The notes under the pieces were generated by a model, which ran no database searches, had not been told where the DNA came from, and saw only the letters and a list, made by a program, of their open reading frames with translations. Both the position numbers and the translations under genes were made by a program. From Thermovorax subterraneus (GTDB lineage Bacteria > Bacillota > Thermosediminibacteria > Thermosediminibacterales > Thermosediminibacteraceae): a stretch of 36,510 nt of DNA. The stretch covers positions 1 through 36,510 of the forward strand of contig JAKIHM010000024.1 of the NCBI GenBank assembly GCA_021608145.1, read 5' to 3'. Below, in pieces: positions 8,401-16,133 of the stretch. Position 1 is the first letter of the stretch; each line of letters opens with the position of its first letter.

Positions 8401-9981
8401 AAATATCGTGATTCTAGGCGAAGTCGGGTCAAGTCAGTAACTCCAGCGGGCAGAGCATACGTTTATGATGTTTCGGAACCCGTAACTCATTCACTCATCG
8501 CGGAGGGGATGATAGTTCACAATTGCAATTTGGGTTCTATAAACCTGATGAAGTTTGTCAAAGATAAAGAAATAGACTACGAAGAGCTAAGGCAGGCCGT
8601 GCACACCGCCGTTCGATTCCTGGACGACGTCATTGATGTAAACAAATATCCTCTCGATGAAATAGAAAGAATGACCAAGGCCAACCGCAAGATAGGCCTC
8701 GGAGTGATGGGATTTGCCGACATGCTCATAAAACTTGGAATACCTTACGATTCCGAAGAAGCTTTGAAAATTGCGGAAGATGTGATGGGCTTCATACAGC
8801 AGGAGGCAAGAAAAGCCTCTCGGGAGCTTGCAAAAACAAGGGGGGCCTTCCCGAATTTTGTAGGAAGCGTGTATGACGTTCCCGGGGCAAATCCAGTAAG
8901 GAATGCGACGGTGACCACCATTGCCCCCACCGGCTCCATCAGCATTATAGCAGGGTGCTCCAGCGGCATAGAGCCGGTGTTTGCCCTGGCTTTCGAGCGG
9001 AACGTCCTCGACAGGCAGCGTCTTATCGAAGTTTATCCGCTTTTCGAAGAGGAGATGAAAAAGAGAGGACTTTACAGCAAGGAGCTTATGGAGGAGGTTC
9101 TAGAGAAAGGTTCGCTTAAAGGTATCCCGGGGATACCGGAAGACATTAAACGCGTTTTTGTGACGGCGCACGAAGTATCGCCGGAATGGCACGTGAGGAT
9201 ACAGGCAGCCTTCCAAAAATACACCGACAATGCGGTGTCAAAGACGGTGAACTTCCCAAACAGCGCCACCCGCGAAGATGTCAAAAAGGTTTATCTCCTT
9301 GCCTACGAGCTGGGCTGCAAAGGAGTGACGGTTTATAGGGACGGGAGCCGCGAAGAGCAGGTGCTCAAAAAGGGCACAGGAAAGAGCGAGGATTTCGCTG
9401 AAAGTACCTGTTCCTCCTGCGAACCGGTGCCGCAGAGGATAAAACCAAGGCCGAGGCCCAGCATAACTTACGGCAGCACCGAAAAGGTCAAGATAGGGTG
9501 CGGCAACCTTTATATAACGGTAAATTCCGATGAACATGGAATATGCGAGGTATTCACAAACCTGGGAAGAGCCGGCGGATGTCCGTCCCAGTCGGAAGCC
9601 ACGAGCCGCCTTATATCGCTGGCGCTTCGTTCCGGCATAGATGTAAGGTCCATTGTGGAACAGCTGAAAGGAATACGCTGTCACTCGACACTGAGGCAGA
9701 TGGCAAGCAATAAAGAAATCAAGGTGCTGTCTTGTCCGGATGCAATAGCGAGGGCCATAGAAAGGCATATCGGCGAAGGTTGCGAAGAAAGCGGTAACGG
9801 CGTGGAATACTTAAAGAAAATATACGAGTCTTCCGATACGGCGATGACTCTGGACTCTTCATCAAGCGAAAAGGGCATGGAGAAAGGAAGTAAGGCTGTT
9901 TGTCCCGAGTGCAAAAGCTTGCTCGAGCACGAGGGTGGGTGTGTGGTCTGCAGGTCCTGCGGCTATTCAAAATGCAATTAG
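5488..9981 (+). CDS. nrdJ: Adenosylcobalamin-dependent (class II) ribonucleotide reductase precursor with two inteins
   Basis: Reduces ribonucleotides to deoxyribonucleotides using an AdoCbl-generated thiyl radical, independent of oxygen. The precursor is 1497 aa; removing two inteins (residues 274-645 and 657-1012) leaves 769 aa, a normal NrdJ length. Mature Cys91 (in LSACFVLP), Cys274 and Cys285 match the redox, thiyl-radical and redox cysteines of the family; NPCGE gives the conserved Asn and Glu around Cys274. The C-terminus ends in a Cys-rich ribbon (CPEC, CRSCGYSKC) like the tails that re-reduce the active site. GTG 5488 is chosen because GAGGTG lies five bases upstream and a promoter ends at 5450. 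It is monocistronic, with a terminator right after the stop. Confidence 0.95.
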   Translation: MKRKKINLSENAKVVLKKRYLAKNEEGNIVETPEDMIERVARAVAEAEKNYGGDPEYWAEKFYDLMAELKFLPNSPTLMNAGRELGQLSACFVLPVEDSMEGIFDAIKNAALIHKSGGGTGMSFSRLRPKGALVRSTGGEASGPVSFMKVFNAATEAVKQGGRRRGANMGILRVDHPDILEFIRCKEDDKELTNFNISVAVTDKFMEALKNDDTYELVDPNTGKVTGKLKAREVFDLIVEMAWKNGEPGVIFIDRINAANPTPHVGQIESTNPCVTGDTLVATECGLVPASELKVGDRIVTPQGLKPIMAVYNNGIQDIFEVVTKGGYCLKATKDHKLQTSDRKWVPIGELKPGDRVRLQSGFAFPENRLLPRAFEVINLRQRTGWLLPLEFNEEYGFLLGMLVGSGYYSSTSALYFGQNEAELLQRTRDILDSWHIQYRLRTRGKTTILELPKSIRRVWKAFGAIPGRSRYRRVPKAIFQAQKSVVAAFLSAFFSCSGSIDADGGIRASSASKELLREIQLLLQGFGIMAKIRQQVRDRAVGFGTYCDSSGNERAYTFGEYYEIRISPSLSSRFISEIGFCSTEKTLKFFERRSNKLCKIDDNELPTIFEDEIESIKFIGREEVFDVTEPETLTWITNGFISLDCGEQPLLPYESCFAADTRIMTDKGWETVEEAYMRQSRGEQVWVYTDGLFTNETGIILRPATVIPIGERDIVTVELYNGQRLRVTPDHKVLTQRGWVPAGLLSEKDYVYLPDGAFPEKEIDLQARKFYRMLGWMVGDGWHTEKSSGLIFGPDDDKAEAELLPVFQELCARLINPMSNGRIPAGSRAANGTLTVACTNAGVRKFLVGCGLEFALSKNKRVPNSVMMASKEVQIEFLKGLFGAEGSVNACRAKVSLTTASRELASDVQLLLLGLGIKSCVKTYRHKDGREWSYVIITNESLTRFAELIGFPLNPAKQERLLKWIKSRKKKYRDSRRSRVKSVTPAGRAYVYDVSEPVTHSLIAEGMIVHNCNLGSINLMKFVKDKEIDYEELRQAVHTAVRFLDDVIDVNKYPLDEIERMTKANRKIGLGVMGFADMLIKLGIPYDSEEALKIAEDVMGFIQQEARKASRELAKTRGAFPNFVGSVYDVPGANPVRNATVTTIAPTGSISIIAGCSSGIEPVFALAFERNVLDRQRLIEVYPLFEEEMKKRGLYSKELMEEVLEKGSLKGIPGIPEDIKRVFVTAHEVSPEWHVRIQAAFQKYTDNAVSKTVNFPNSATREDVKKVYLLAYELGCKGVTVYRDGSREEQVLKKGTGKSEDFAESTCSSCEPVPQRIKPRPRPSITYGSTEKVKIGCGNLYITVNSDEHGICEVFTNLGRAGGCPSQSEATSRLISLALRSGIDVRSIVEQLKGIRCHSTLRQMASNKEIKVLSCPDAIARAIERHIGEGCEESGNGVEYLKKIYESSDTAMTLDSSSSEKGMEKGSKAVCPECKSLLEHEGGCVVCRSCGYSKCN
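6307..7422 (+). mobile_element. Intein 1 of NrdJ, with degenerate LAGLIDADG domain and Leu-Asp C-terminus
   Basis: In-frame intein of 372 aa. It begins CVTGDTLVAT (block A), has a block B with TKDHKLQ, and ends TWITNGFISLD immediately before the extein Cys. The usual His-Asn end is Leu-Asp here. The endonuclease motifs are LLGMLVGSG (about 6682-6708) and FLSAFFSCSGSI (about 6955-6990), in which the acidic catalytic positions of both motifs are Ser. Splicing must still work for RNR to be active, but homing is probably lost. It sits directly before the thiyl-radical Cys. Confidence 0.92.
7423..7455 (+). other. 11-residue mini-extein between the two NrdJ inteins
   Basis: Only CGEQPLLPYES separates the inteins. 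In uninterrupted NrdJ this joins ...STNP to CNLGSINL..., so it is genuine host sequence. It carries the thiyl-radical Cys and the catalytic Glu two residues later. Confidence 0.93.
7456..8523 (+). mobile_element. Intein 2 of NrdJ, with apparently intact LAGLIDADG endonuclease
   Basis: In-frame intein of 356 aa. It begins CFAADTRIMTDKG, has block B TPDHKVLT, and ends IAEGMIVHN before extein CNLGS, a canonical class 1 end. The endonuclease motifs are LGWMVGDGW (about 7810-7836) and FLKGLFGAEGSV (about 8119-8153), with acidic residues retained at both catalytic positions. It may therefore still be mobile. It sits directly before the redox-active Cys that follows the mini-extein. Confidence 0.93.
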
Positions 9982-9989
9982 GGAATGCG

Positions 9990-10020
9990 AAAGTCCCGGG
10001 TCAATCCCGGGACTTTGTTT
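9990..10020 (+). terminator. Intrinsic terminator of nrdJ
   Basis: AAAGTCCCGGG (9990-10000) pairs perfectly with CCCGGGACTTT (10006-10016) around a five-base loop, followed by GTTTTC. It separates nrdJ from the convergent GDT1 gene. Confidence 0.9.
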
Positions 10021-10323
10021 TCATCCCCTTCCCAGTTGCTGCAACAATTGGGGGAGTCCTTCCACCAATAGAAATACTCCTATGCCCACGAAAAGCACGC
10101 CGGCTATTACTTTCATGTACACTGCAGGTACGTAACGAGTTACCGCATGGCCGAACACTGCGCCGAGAAAGGTTACCACGACCAATGCTAAAGACGCCCC
10201 CAAAAATATGGGTAGGGGTTTGTTATACTGGGTCACGAGTGTGAAAACGGTAAGCTGGGTTTTATCGCCGAGCTCCGCTAAAAAAAGCAGCCAAAAGGCC
10301 ATGAAGAAAAGTTTCAGGTCCAT
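10021..10323 (-). CDS. TMEM165/GDT1 (UPF0016) family membrane cation exporter, single-domain form
   Basis: Small membrane protein (100 aa) with three predicted hydrophobic helices and the family signature ELGDKTQL at residues 17-24. GDT1/MneA-type proteins exchange divalent cations, mainly Mn2+ and Ca2+, across membranes. Most family members hold two such repeats (~200 aa); this one has a single repeat and would need to form a dimer or pair with another half-protein. A GGGAGGT site (10339-10333) precedes the ATG. Control by a Mn2+-type riboswitch strongly supports a manganese-efflux role. Confidence 0.85.
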   Translation of the reverse strand: MDLKLFFMAFWLLFLAELGDKTQLTVFTLVTQYNKPLPIFLGASLALVVVTFLGAVFGHAVTRYVPAVYMKVIAGVLFVGIGVFLLVEGLPQLLQQLGRG

Positions 10324-10354
10324 ATCTAGATTACCTCCCGGCTTTTATATATTC

Positions 10355-10400
10355 CAAAAAATTAAGACCTCTATTCCGCAAAATGCCGGAATAAAGGTCT
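10355..10400 (-). terminator. Riboswitch-controlled terminator before the GDT1 gene
   Basis: On the minus strand a 14-base-pair stem (10400-10387 with 10378-10365, one mismatch) is followed by a T-rich run (10363-10356). Its 5' arm contains the GACCTTT that also closes the riboswitch P1 stem, so the two folds are mutually exclusive. Confidence 0.85.
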
Positions 10401-10484
10401 CGTTCCCGCAAACGGCGAAAGCCCAGGCGCCTTGCGCCAGCATGTTGAGCTTTCGAAGGCTTGATGCCCGAACTACTCCCCTTT
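10393..10484 (-). ncRNA. yybP-ykoY (Mn2+-sensing) riboswitch aptamer
   Basis: The minus strand begins AAAGGGGAGTAG and ends CGAGACCTTT, the two conserved ends of the yybP-ykoY motif, joined by two hairpin arms. The 3' end of P1 overlaps the terminator arm, so metal binding should favour read-through (ON switch). The downstream GDT1 exporter is a classic target of this class. Confidence 0.9.
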
Positions 10485-10497
10485 ATTTGCCAATAAA

Positions 10498-10526
10498 ATT
10501 ATAGCAGAAAGGTCCTTAAAAGACAA
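10498..10526 (-). promoter_or_regulatory. Sigma-A promoter of the riboswitch/GDT1 transcript
   Basis: On the minus strand TTGTCT (10526-10521) and TATAAT (10503-10498) are 17 bases apart. Transcription would start just before the riboswitch. Confidence 0.75.
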
Positions 10527-10530
10527 TAAG

Positions 10531-10573
10531 TTTTCCACAAATTGTGGAAAAATGATGTGAATAATGTGGATAA
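10531..10573. promoter_or_regulatory. Cluster of three DnaA-box-like sites
   Basis: TTTTCCACA (10531-10539), its inverted copy TGTGGAAAA (10543-10551) and TGTGGATAA (10565-10573, the perfect inverse of TTATCCACA) all fit the TTWTNCACA consensus. They lie between the GDT1 promoter and the DUF503 gene. No dnaA, dnaN or AT-rich unwinding region is nearby, so this is not an obvious origin. Confidence 0.55.
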
Positions 10574-10588
10574 GTAGAGGTGATACAG

Positions 10589-10876
10589 GTGGTAGTGGGA
10601 ATTATGACTGTAGAAATTTTTCTCGGGGATGCTTTCACTTTGAAGGATAAGAGGCAGGTGGTAAAGAGCATCGTAGAAAGACTGAAAAACAGGTTCAACG
10701 TGTCGGTGGCGGAGGTTGGAAAGCAAAACGAGCTTCAGTGGGCCGTAATAGGTATGGCGTGCGTATCAAATAGGACAGAGCATGTAGAAAGCCAACTCGA
10801 CCGCATCCTTAACTACATGAACTCAGATGGCAGGTTCTCTGTTGAGGGGATAGAAAGGGAAGTGCAGCATTTTTAA
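10589..10876 (+). CDS. DUF503 family protein (YlxP-like)
   Basis: Small conserved protein (95 aa) of the DUF503/YlxP family, with the typical start VVGIMTVEIFLGDAFTLKDKR and a ferredoxin-like alpha/beta pattern. In many Firmicutes the homologue lies near infB-rbfA and is thought to be linked to ribosome assembly, but its biochemical role is not established. I prefer GTG 10589, which follows AGAGGTGAT at the proper distance, over GTG 10580, which has no ribosome site. Here it sits alone before guaB, away from its common neighbourhood. Confidence 0.8.
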   Translation: MVVGIMTVEIFLGDAFTLKDKRQVVKSIVERLKNRFNVSVAEVGKQNELQWAVIGMACVSNRTEHVESQLDRILNYMNSDGRFSVEGIEREVQHF

Positions 10877-10887
10877 AAACCGGACTG

Positions 10888-10916
10888 TTGACACATCTTA
10901 TGAATTTTGATAAACT
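10888..10916 (+). promoter_or_regulatory. Sigma-A promoter of guaB
   Basis: TTGACA at 10888-10893 and TAAACT at 10911-10916 are 17 bases apart. No purine riboswitch is visible in the short leader. Confidence 0.65.
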
Positions 10917-10931
10917 TTCACATAAAAATAA

Positions 10932-12413
<1,482 letters not shown>

Positions 12414-12440
12414 GGACCGGTTAAAACCGGTTCTTTTTTT
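12414..12440 (+). terminator. Intrinsic terminator of guaB
   Basis: GGACCGG (12414-12420) pairs with CCGGTTC (12427-12433), including one G-T wobble, around TTAAAA and is followed by a run of seven T. Confidence 0.85.
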
Positions 12441-12583
12441 TAGTCAATGTGATTTTCGAAATATTTATGTATAAGATAAAGAAAAGAAAATATGAAATTT
12501 AGCAGGAAAAAAGTAAATTAAGGTAGAATAACAATAATTAATAATAAAATTATTTGTACAAGTCGAAAAAGGAGGAGATCGGG

Positions 12584-14665
12584 TTGAAAAATTATAGCAG
12601 CGACAGAATAAAGAACATAGGCCTTTTCTCGCACAGCGGAGCAGGGAAGACTTCACTTGCTGAAGCAATGTTGTTTACGGCGGGAGCCATAGATCGCATG
12701 GGCAAGATAGATGACGGCAATACCACATTAGATTATGATCCGGAAGAAATAAAAAGGAAGATTTCAATTTCGCTGGCTTTAGCACCGTTTGAGTGGAAAG
12801 ACTTTAAGATAAATATCCTGGATACCCCGGGTTTTTTTGACTTTGTGGGAGAGGTAAAGAGCGCCCTCAGGGTGGTGGATGGAGCGGTTTTAGTCGTATG
12901 TGCGGTGTCGGGAGTGGAAGTCGGGACGGAGCAGATGTTTAAACTTATTGATGAACGAGGATTGCCCCGGATGTTTTTCGTAAACAAGATAGACCGTGAA
13001 AACGCCAATTTTTCTAAAGTGGTTGAAAAAATTCAGGAGGTATTTGGGCAGAAAGCCGTGCCCATCCAATTGCCCATAGGACAAGAGGCAAATTTTAGGG
13101 GGCTCGTTGATATAGTCCATAAAAAAGCTTATGAATTTGATGGGAAAGGCGTAAAAGAAATTCCGCTACCTGACGAGCTAAAAGACGAAGTGGAAAACTA
13201 CCGCCTGATGGTCATTGAAGCTGCCGCGGAATCTGATGACGATCTGCTTGCCAAGTACTTAGATGGAGAAGAGTTGACCGATGAGGAAATAGAGCGCGGG
13301 CTGAAGGCTGGTGCAAAGGCGGGTCATATATATCCGATTCTTTGCGGTTCTTCGATTACAAATAAGGGGATAAATTTCTTGTTGAATGCAATATGCGATT
13401 ACCTGCCTTCGGCGGCAGAAGGAATGCCGGAGCATGGCAAAAATCCGAAAAGTGGAGAAGAAGAAAAGCGAAGGTGCGATAGCACGGAGCCTTTCAGCGC
13501 GATTGTCTTTAAAACCATGGCTGACCCGTTCGTGGGTAGGCTAAGCCTTTTTAAAGTTTGCTCAGGCACGATAAAGCCCGACACTGTAGTTTACAATGCG
13601 AACCGGGGCGTCGCCGAAAAAATCGGCCACTTATACTTTATGAAGGGGAAGAAACAGGAAAGCGTCCAGATAGCAGCAGCGGGCGATATTGTAGCTGTAG
13701 CGAAGTTGCAGAACACCTATACCAACGACACTTTGTGCGATAAAGACCACCCGATCCTCCTCAAAGAAATAGATTTTCCAAAACCCGTAATTTCCTTCGC
13801 GGTAGAACCGAAGTCAAAGGGAGATGAAGAAAGGATTTCTTCGGGCCTGGCAAGGCTGACCGAAGAGGACCTGACTTTTAAGGTAGAAAAGAACAACGAG
13901 ACCGGGCAGCTTCTCATCTCGGGGATGGGAGAAATCCACCTGGAGGTCTTGGCGGCAAAGCTTGCCACCAAATTCGGCTCGGAAGTGGTGCTCAGCGTGC
14001 CGAAGGTCCCTTACAGAGAGACGATAAGGGGCACAGCTAAGGTAGAAGGCAAGTACAAAAAGCAGACGGGCGGAAGAGGGCAGTATGGCCACGTCTGGAT
14101 AGAGTTTTCTCCCATAAATTCCGAAGATGGGTTTGAGTTTGAAGAAAGGATTTTCGGCGGCGTGGTGCCAAAGCAGTATATCCCTGCAGTCGAAAAGGGA
14201 ATAAGGGAGGCTATGAAAGAAGGCGTTTTAGCAGGTTACCCGGTGGTGGGCTTCAAAGCGGTGCTGTACGACGGGTCCTTCCATCCAGTAGATTCCTCGG
14301 AACTTGCCTTTAAAATAGCAGCTTCAATGGCTTTCAAAAAAGGGATTACTCAGGCAAAGCCGGTGCTCCTAGAGCCCATCTACGAGATGGAAGTGGTGGT
14401 GCCGGAACATTACATGGGAGATATAATGGGAGACCTCAACAAACGCCGGGGTCGCATAATGGGCATGGAAACGAAGGATGGAATGCAGCATATAAAGGCT
14501 CAGGTGCCCCTTGCCGAGATATTCCGGTACGCCACGGATTTGAGGTCCATGACCCAAGGCAGGGGATGGTTCTCGGCCGTCTTTAGCCATTATGAAGAAG
14601 TGCCTGGGCCGATAGCCGAAAAGGTCATTGCAGAATCGGGTAAAAAACATGCGGAAGAAGAGTAG
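12584..14665 (+). CDS. Elongation factor G-like GTPase (EF-G paralogue)
   Basis: Translation-factor GTPase (693 aa) with EF-G domain order. It has a P-loop SHSGAGKTS, the G3 motif DTPGF, the G4 motif NKID, then domains II-V ending with GRGWFSAVFSHYEEVP. The switch I region reads TTLDYDPEEIKRKISIS and lacks the canonical RGITI of translocating EF-G. It therefore belongs to the EF-G2/EF-G-like group, whose exact role (not the main translocase) is uncertain. The main fusA is expected elsewhere, probably in the str operon. TTG 12584 follows GGAGGAGATC; the longer reading from 12554 has no ribosome site. Confidence 0.85.
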   Translation: MKNYSSDRIKNIGLFSHSGAGKTSLAEAMLFTAGAIDRMGKIDDGNTTLDYDPEEIKRKISISLALAPFEWKDFKINILDTPGFFDFVGEVKSALRVVDGAVLVVCAVSGVEVGTEQMFKLIDERGLPRMFFVNKIDRENANFSKVVEKIQEVFGQKAVPIQLPIGQEANFRGLVDIVHKKAYEFDGKGVKEIPLPDELKDEVENYRLMVIEAAAESDDDLLAKYLDGEELTDEEIERGLKAGAKAGHIYPILCGSSITNKGINFLLNAICDYLPSAAEGMPEHGKNPKSGEEEKRRCDSTEPFSAIVFKTMADPFVGRLSLFKVCSGTIKPDTVVYNANRGVAEKIGHLYFMKGKKQESVQIAAAGDIVAVAKLQNTYTNDTLCDKDHPILLKEIDFPKPVISFAVEPKSKGDEERISSGLARLTEEDLTFKVEKNNETGQLLISGMGEIHLEVLAAKLATKFGSEVVLSVPKVPYRETIRGTAKVEGKYKKQTGGRGQYGHVWIEFSPINSEDGFEFEERIFGGVVPKQYIPAVEKGIREAMKEGVLAGYPVVGFKAVLYDGSFHPVDSSELAFKIAASMAFKKGITQAKPVLLEPIYEMEVVVPEHYMGDIMGDLNKRRGRIMGMETKDGMQHIKAQVPLAEIFRYATDLRSMTQGRGWFSAVFSHYEEVPGPIAEKVIAESGKKHAEEE

Positions 14666-14752
14666 TTAAAAGAAAGGTCCCTCCATTTGTTTGAATTATG
14701 GGAAGCTGACGGGGAAAACTTAAAATGAAATAGCAAAAAAGGAGGGGCCAAA

Positions 14753-14983
14753 GTGGAAAAAAAGCCGAATAAGCGTCTTGGCCATACGGAGGGAAGATTA
14801 GACGCCTTGTACAAAAAGAAAACAGATGACATCATCGAAGATGAGCTGGGAGATGACACGATGTATGGCGAGGTAATCCCCAGTTTAATGGGGTGGACTT
14901 CGTCTGAAGAGCAGGATGAGCGTATGAATACGCTGCTTGAAATTTCTGAGGAACTTAGCAAAAAAAAGAGAAAAAAGGAATAA
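14753..14983 (+). CDS. Hypothetical small charged protein
   Basis: I do not recognise this 76-residue protein. It is rich in Lys, Glu and Asp, has no membrane segment or Cys, and ends in a basic tail (KKKRKKE). GTG 14753 is preceded by AAAAAAGGAGGGG, a strong ribosome site, and the gene is followed by a terminator, so it is probably real. It sits between the EF-G-like gene and ctsR and may be co-transcribed with the former. Confidence 0.65.
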   Translation: MEKKPNKRLGHTEGRLDALYKKKTDDIIEDELGDDTMYGEVIPSLMGWTSSEEQDERMNTLLEISEELSKKKRKKE

Positions 14984-14992
14984 AATTTATAA

Positions 14993-15018
14993 GGAGGGAG
15001 TTTATCCCTCCGATTTTG
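14993..15018 (+). terminator. Intrinsic terminator before ctsR
   Basis: GGAGGGA (14993-14999) pairs with TCCCTCC (15005-15011) around GTTTA, followed by GATTTTGT. Confidence 0.75.
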
Positions 15019-15022
15019 TCTC

Positions 15023-15051
15023 TTGAAAAAATTTCTAATGTAGGTTATAAT
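15023..15051 (+). promoter_or_regulatory. Sigma-A promoter of the ctsR operon
   Basis: TTGAAA at 15023-15028 and TATAAT at 15046-15051 are spaced by 17 bases. The CtsR operator begins 13 bases further on. Confidence 0.8.
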
Positions 15052-15063
15052 ATTTACAGCAAA

Positions 15064-15086
15064 AGTCAAAGATAGTCAAAGTCAAA
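15064..15086 (+). promoter_or_regulatory. CtsR operator
   Basis: AGTCAAA-GAT-AGTCAAA (15064-15080) matches the known heptad direct repeat RGTCAAA-NAN-RGTCAAA of CtsR, and a third GTCAAA follows at 15081-15086. Its position just after the transcription start fits autorepression of the heat-shock operon. Confidence 0.85.
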
Positions 15087-15121
15087 ATTAATTCGTTGGA
15101 GTCGTCCGGAGGGAATCGCTT

Positions 15122-15595
15122 ATGCCCAATCTGGCAGACGTTATAGAAAATTTCATTAAAGAAATGTTTCAGGAAGGGAAGAATATCCTCGAAATTCAGA
15201 GAAACGAACTTGCCAGCAAGTTTAGATGCGCTCCTTCTCAGATCAATTACGTGCTAACCACAAGGTTTACAGTCGAAAGGGGATACATCGTAGAAAGCCG
15301 CAGGGGAGGCGGCGGATATATAAGGATAAAAAAGTTAAAAATAAGAAATGATGAATTTTTGAGGGAATTAATAGAGCTGGTGGGCGATTCCATCTCAAGT
15401 TCTAAAGCCGATGGACTTGTGGAGTTTATGTTGGAAGAGGGCATTATTTCCAAAAGGGAGGCGGAGCTATTCAGGGCGGCCATTAATCGAAAGAATCTAG
15501 AGATACCGCTCCCCGAGCGGGATAGGTTGCGGGCCCGACTTTTAAAAGCCATGATTGCTGCTTTGCTGGGCCACGAAGAGGAAAAGGGGGATTGA
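15122..15595 (+). CDS. ctsR: Class III heat-shock repressor CtsR
   Basis: Dimeric winged-helix repressor (157 aa) of clp and related genes. The N-terminal DNA-binding domain includes FRCAPSQINYVLTTRF and the glycine-rich wing RRGGGGYIRI (about residues 59-69) that contacts the operator and acts as a thermosensor. The C-terminal helices are the McsB-responsive/dimer part. GGAGGGA precedes ATG 15122. It is first in ctsR-mcsA-mcsB-clpC and has a CtsR box in its own leader. Confidence 0.95.
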   Translation: MPNLADVIENFIKEMFQEGKNILEIQRNELASKFRCAPSQINYVLTTRFTVERGYIVESRRGGGGYIRIKKLKIRNDEFLRELIELVGDSISSSKADGLVEFMLEEGIISKREAELFRAAINRKNLEIPLPERDRLRARLLKAMIAALLGHEEEKGD

Positions 15596-15600
15596 TAATT

Positions 15601-16119
15601 ATGATGTGCGATGAATGCAAAAAAAGACCGGCCACAGTGCATATAACGAAGATAATAAATGGAGAAAAAACTTTGCTCCACCTTTGCGAGCAGTGTGCCA
15701 GGGAAAAAAGCATATTCGATGTTTCTTTCAACTTAGAGGGAGAGCCGTTTTCGATGCAGAAATTTTTGGCCGGCTTTTTCGAACCCTTCATGAGGGAATT
15801 TCCGGAAAAGTCCCAGCCGCTTTCCTGCGACCGGTGCGGATTAACCTTTCCGCGGTTTTCCCAGATAGGCAGGTTCGGCTGTAGCCATTGTTACGAAGCT
15901 TTCAAAGGGCAGCTGGATCCGATGCTCCGGCGCCTGCACGGGAAGACGTATCACGTTGGCAAGGTCCCAAAAAGGCGAGGCGGAAAGATTCGCATAAAGA
16001 GCGAAATAGAAAGGCTCAAAAGAGAGCTACAGGAAGCGGTTAACGCCGAAGAATATGAAAGAGCCGCAGTGCTCAGGGATAAAATCAGAGAACTTGAGCA
16101 AAAACTGGGCCGGGGTTGA
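15601..16119 (+). CDS. mcsA: McsA, zinc-binding activator of the protein arginine kinase
   Basis: Protein of 172 aa with paired zinc knuckles (CDECKKR and CEQC near the N-terminus; CDRC and CSHC in the middle) and a C-terminal UVR coiled coil (ERAAVLRDKIRELEQ). In Bacillus McsA binds and activates McsB and so tunes CtsR and ClpC. I chose ATG 15601 over TTG 15592 because the AAGGGGG site at 15584-15590 needs that spacing. It starts just after the ctsR stop. Confidence 0.93.
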   Translation: MMCDECKKRPATVHITKIINGEKTLLHLCEQCAREKSIFDVSFNLEGEPFSMQKFLAGFFEPFMREFPEKSQPLSCDRCGLTFPRFSQIGRFGCSHCYEAFKGQLDPMLRRLHGKTYHVGKVPKRRGGKIRIKSEIERLKRELQEAVNAEEYERAAVLRDKIRELEQKLGRG

Positions 16120-16133
16120 TGGGGGTGCGGGAT

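Noticed and set aside
10531..10573. Replication origin
   Set aside because: Only three boxes, no AT-rich unwinding region, and no dnaA, dnaN, recF or gyrase genes nearby.
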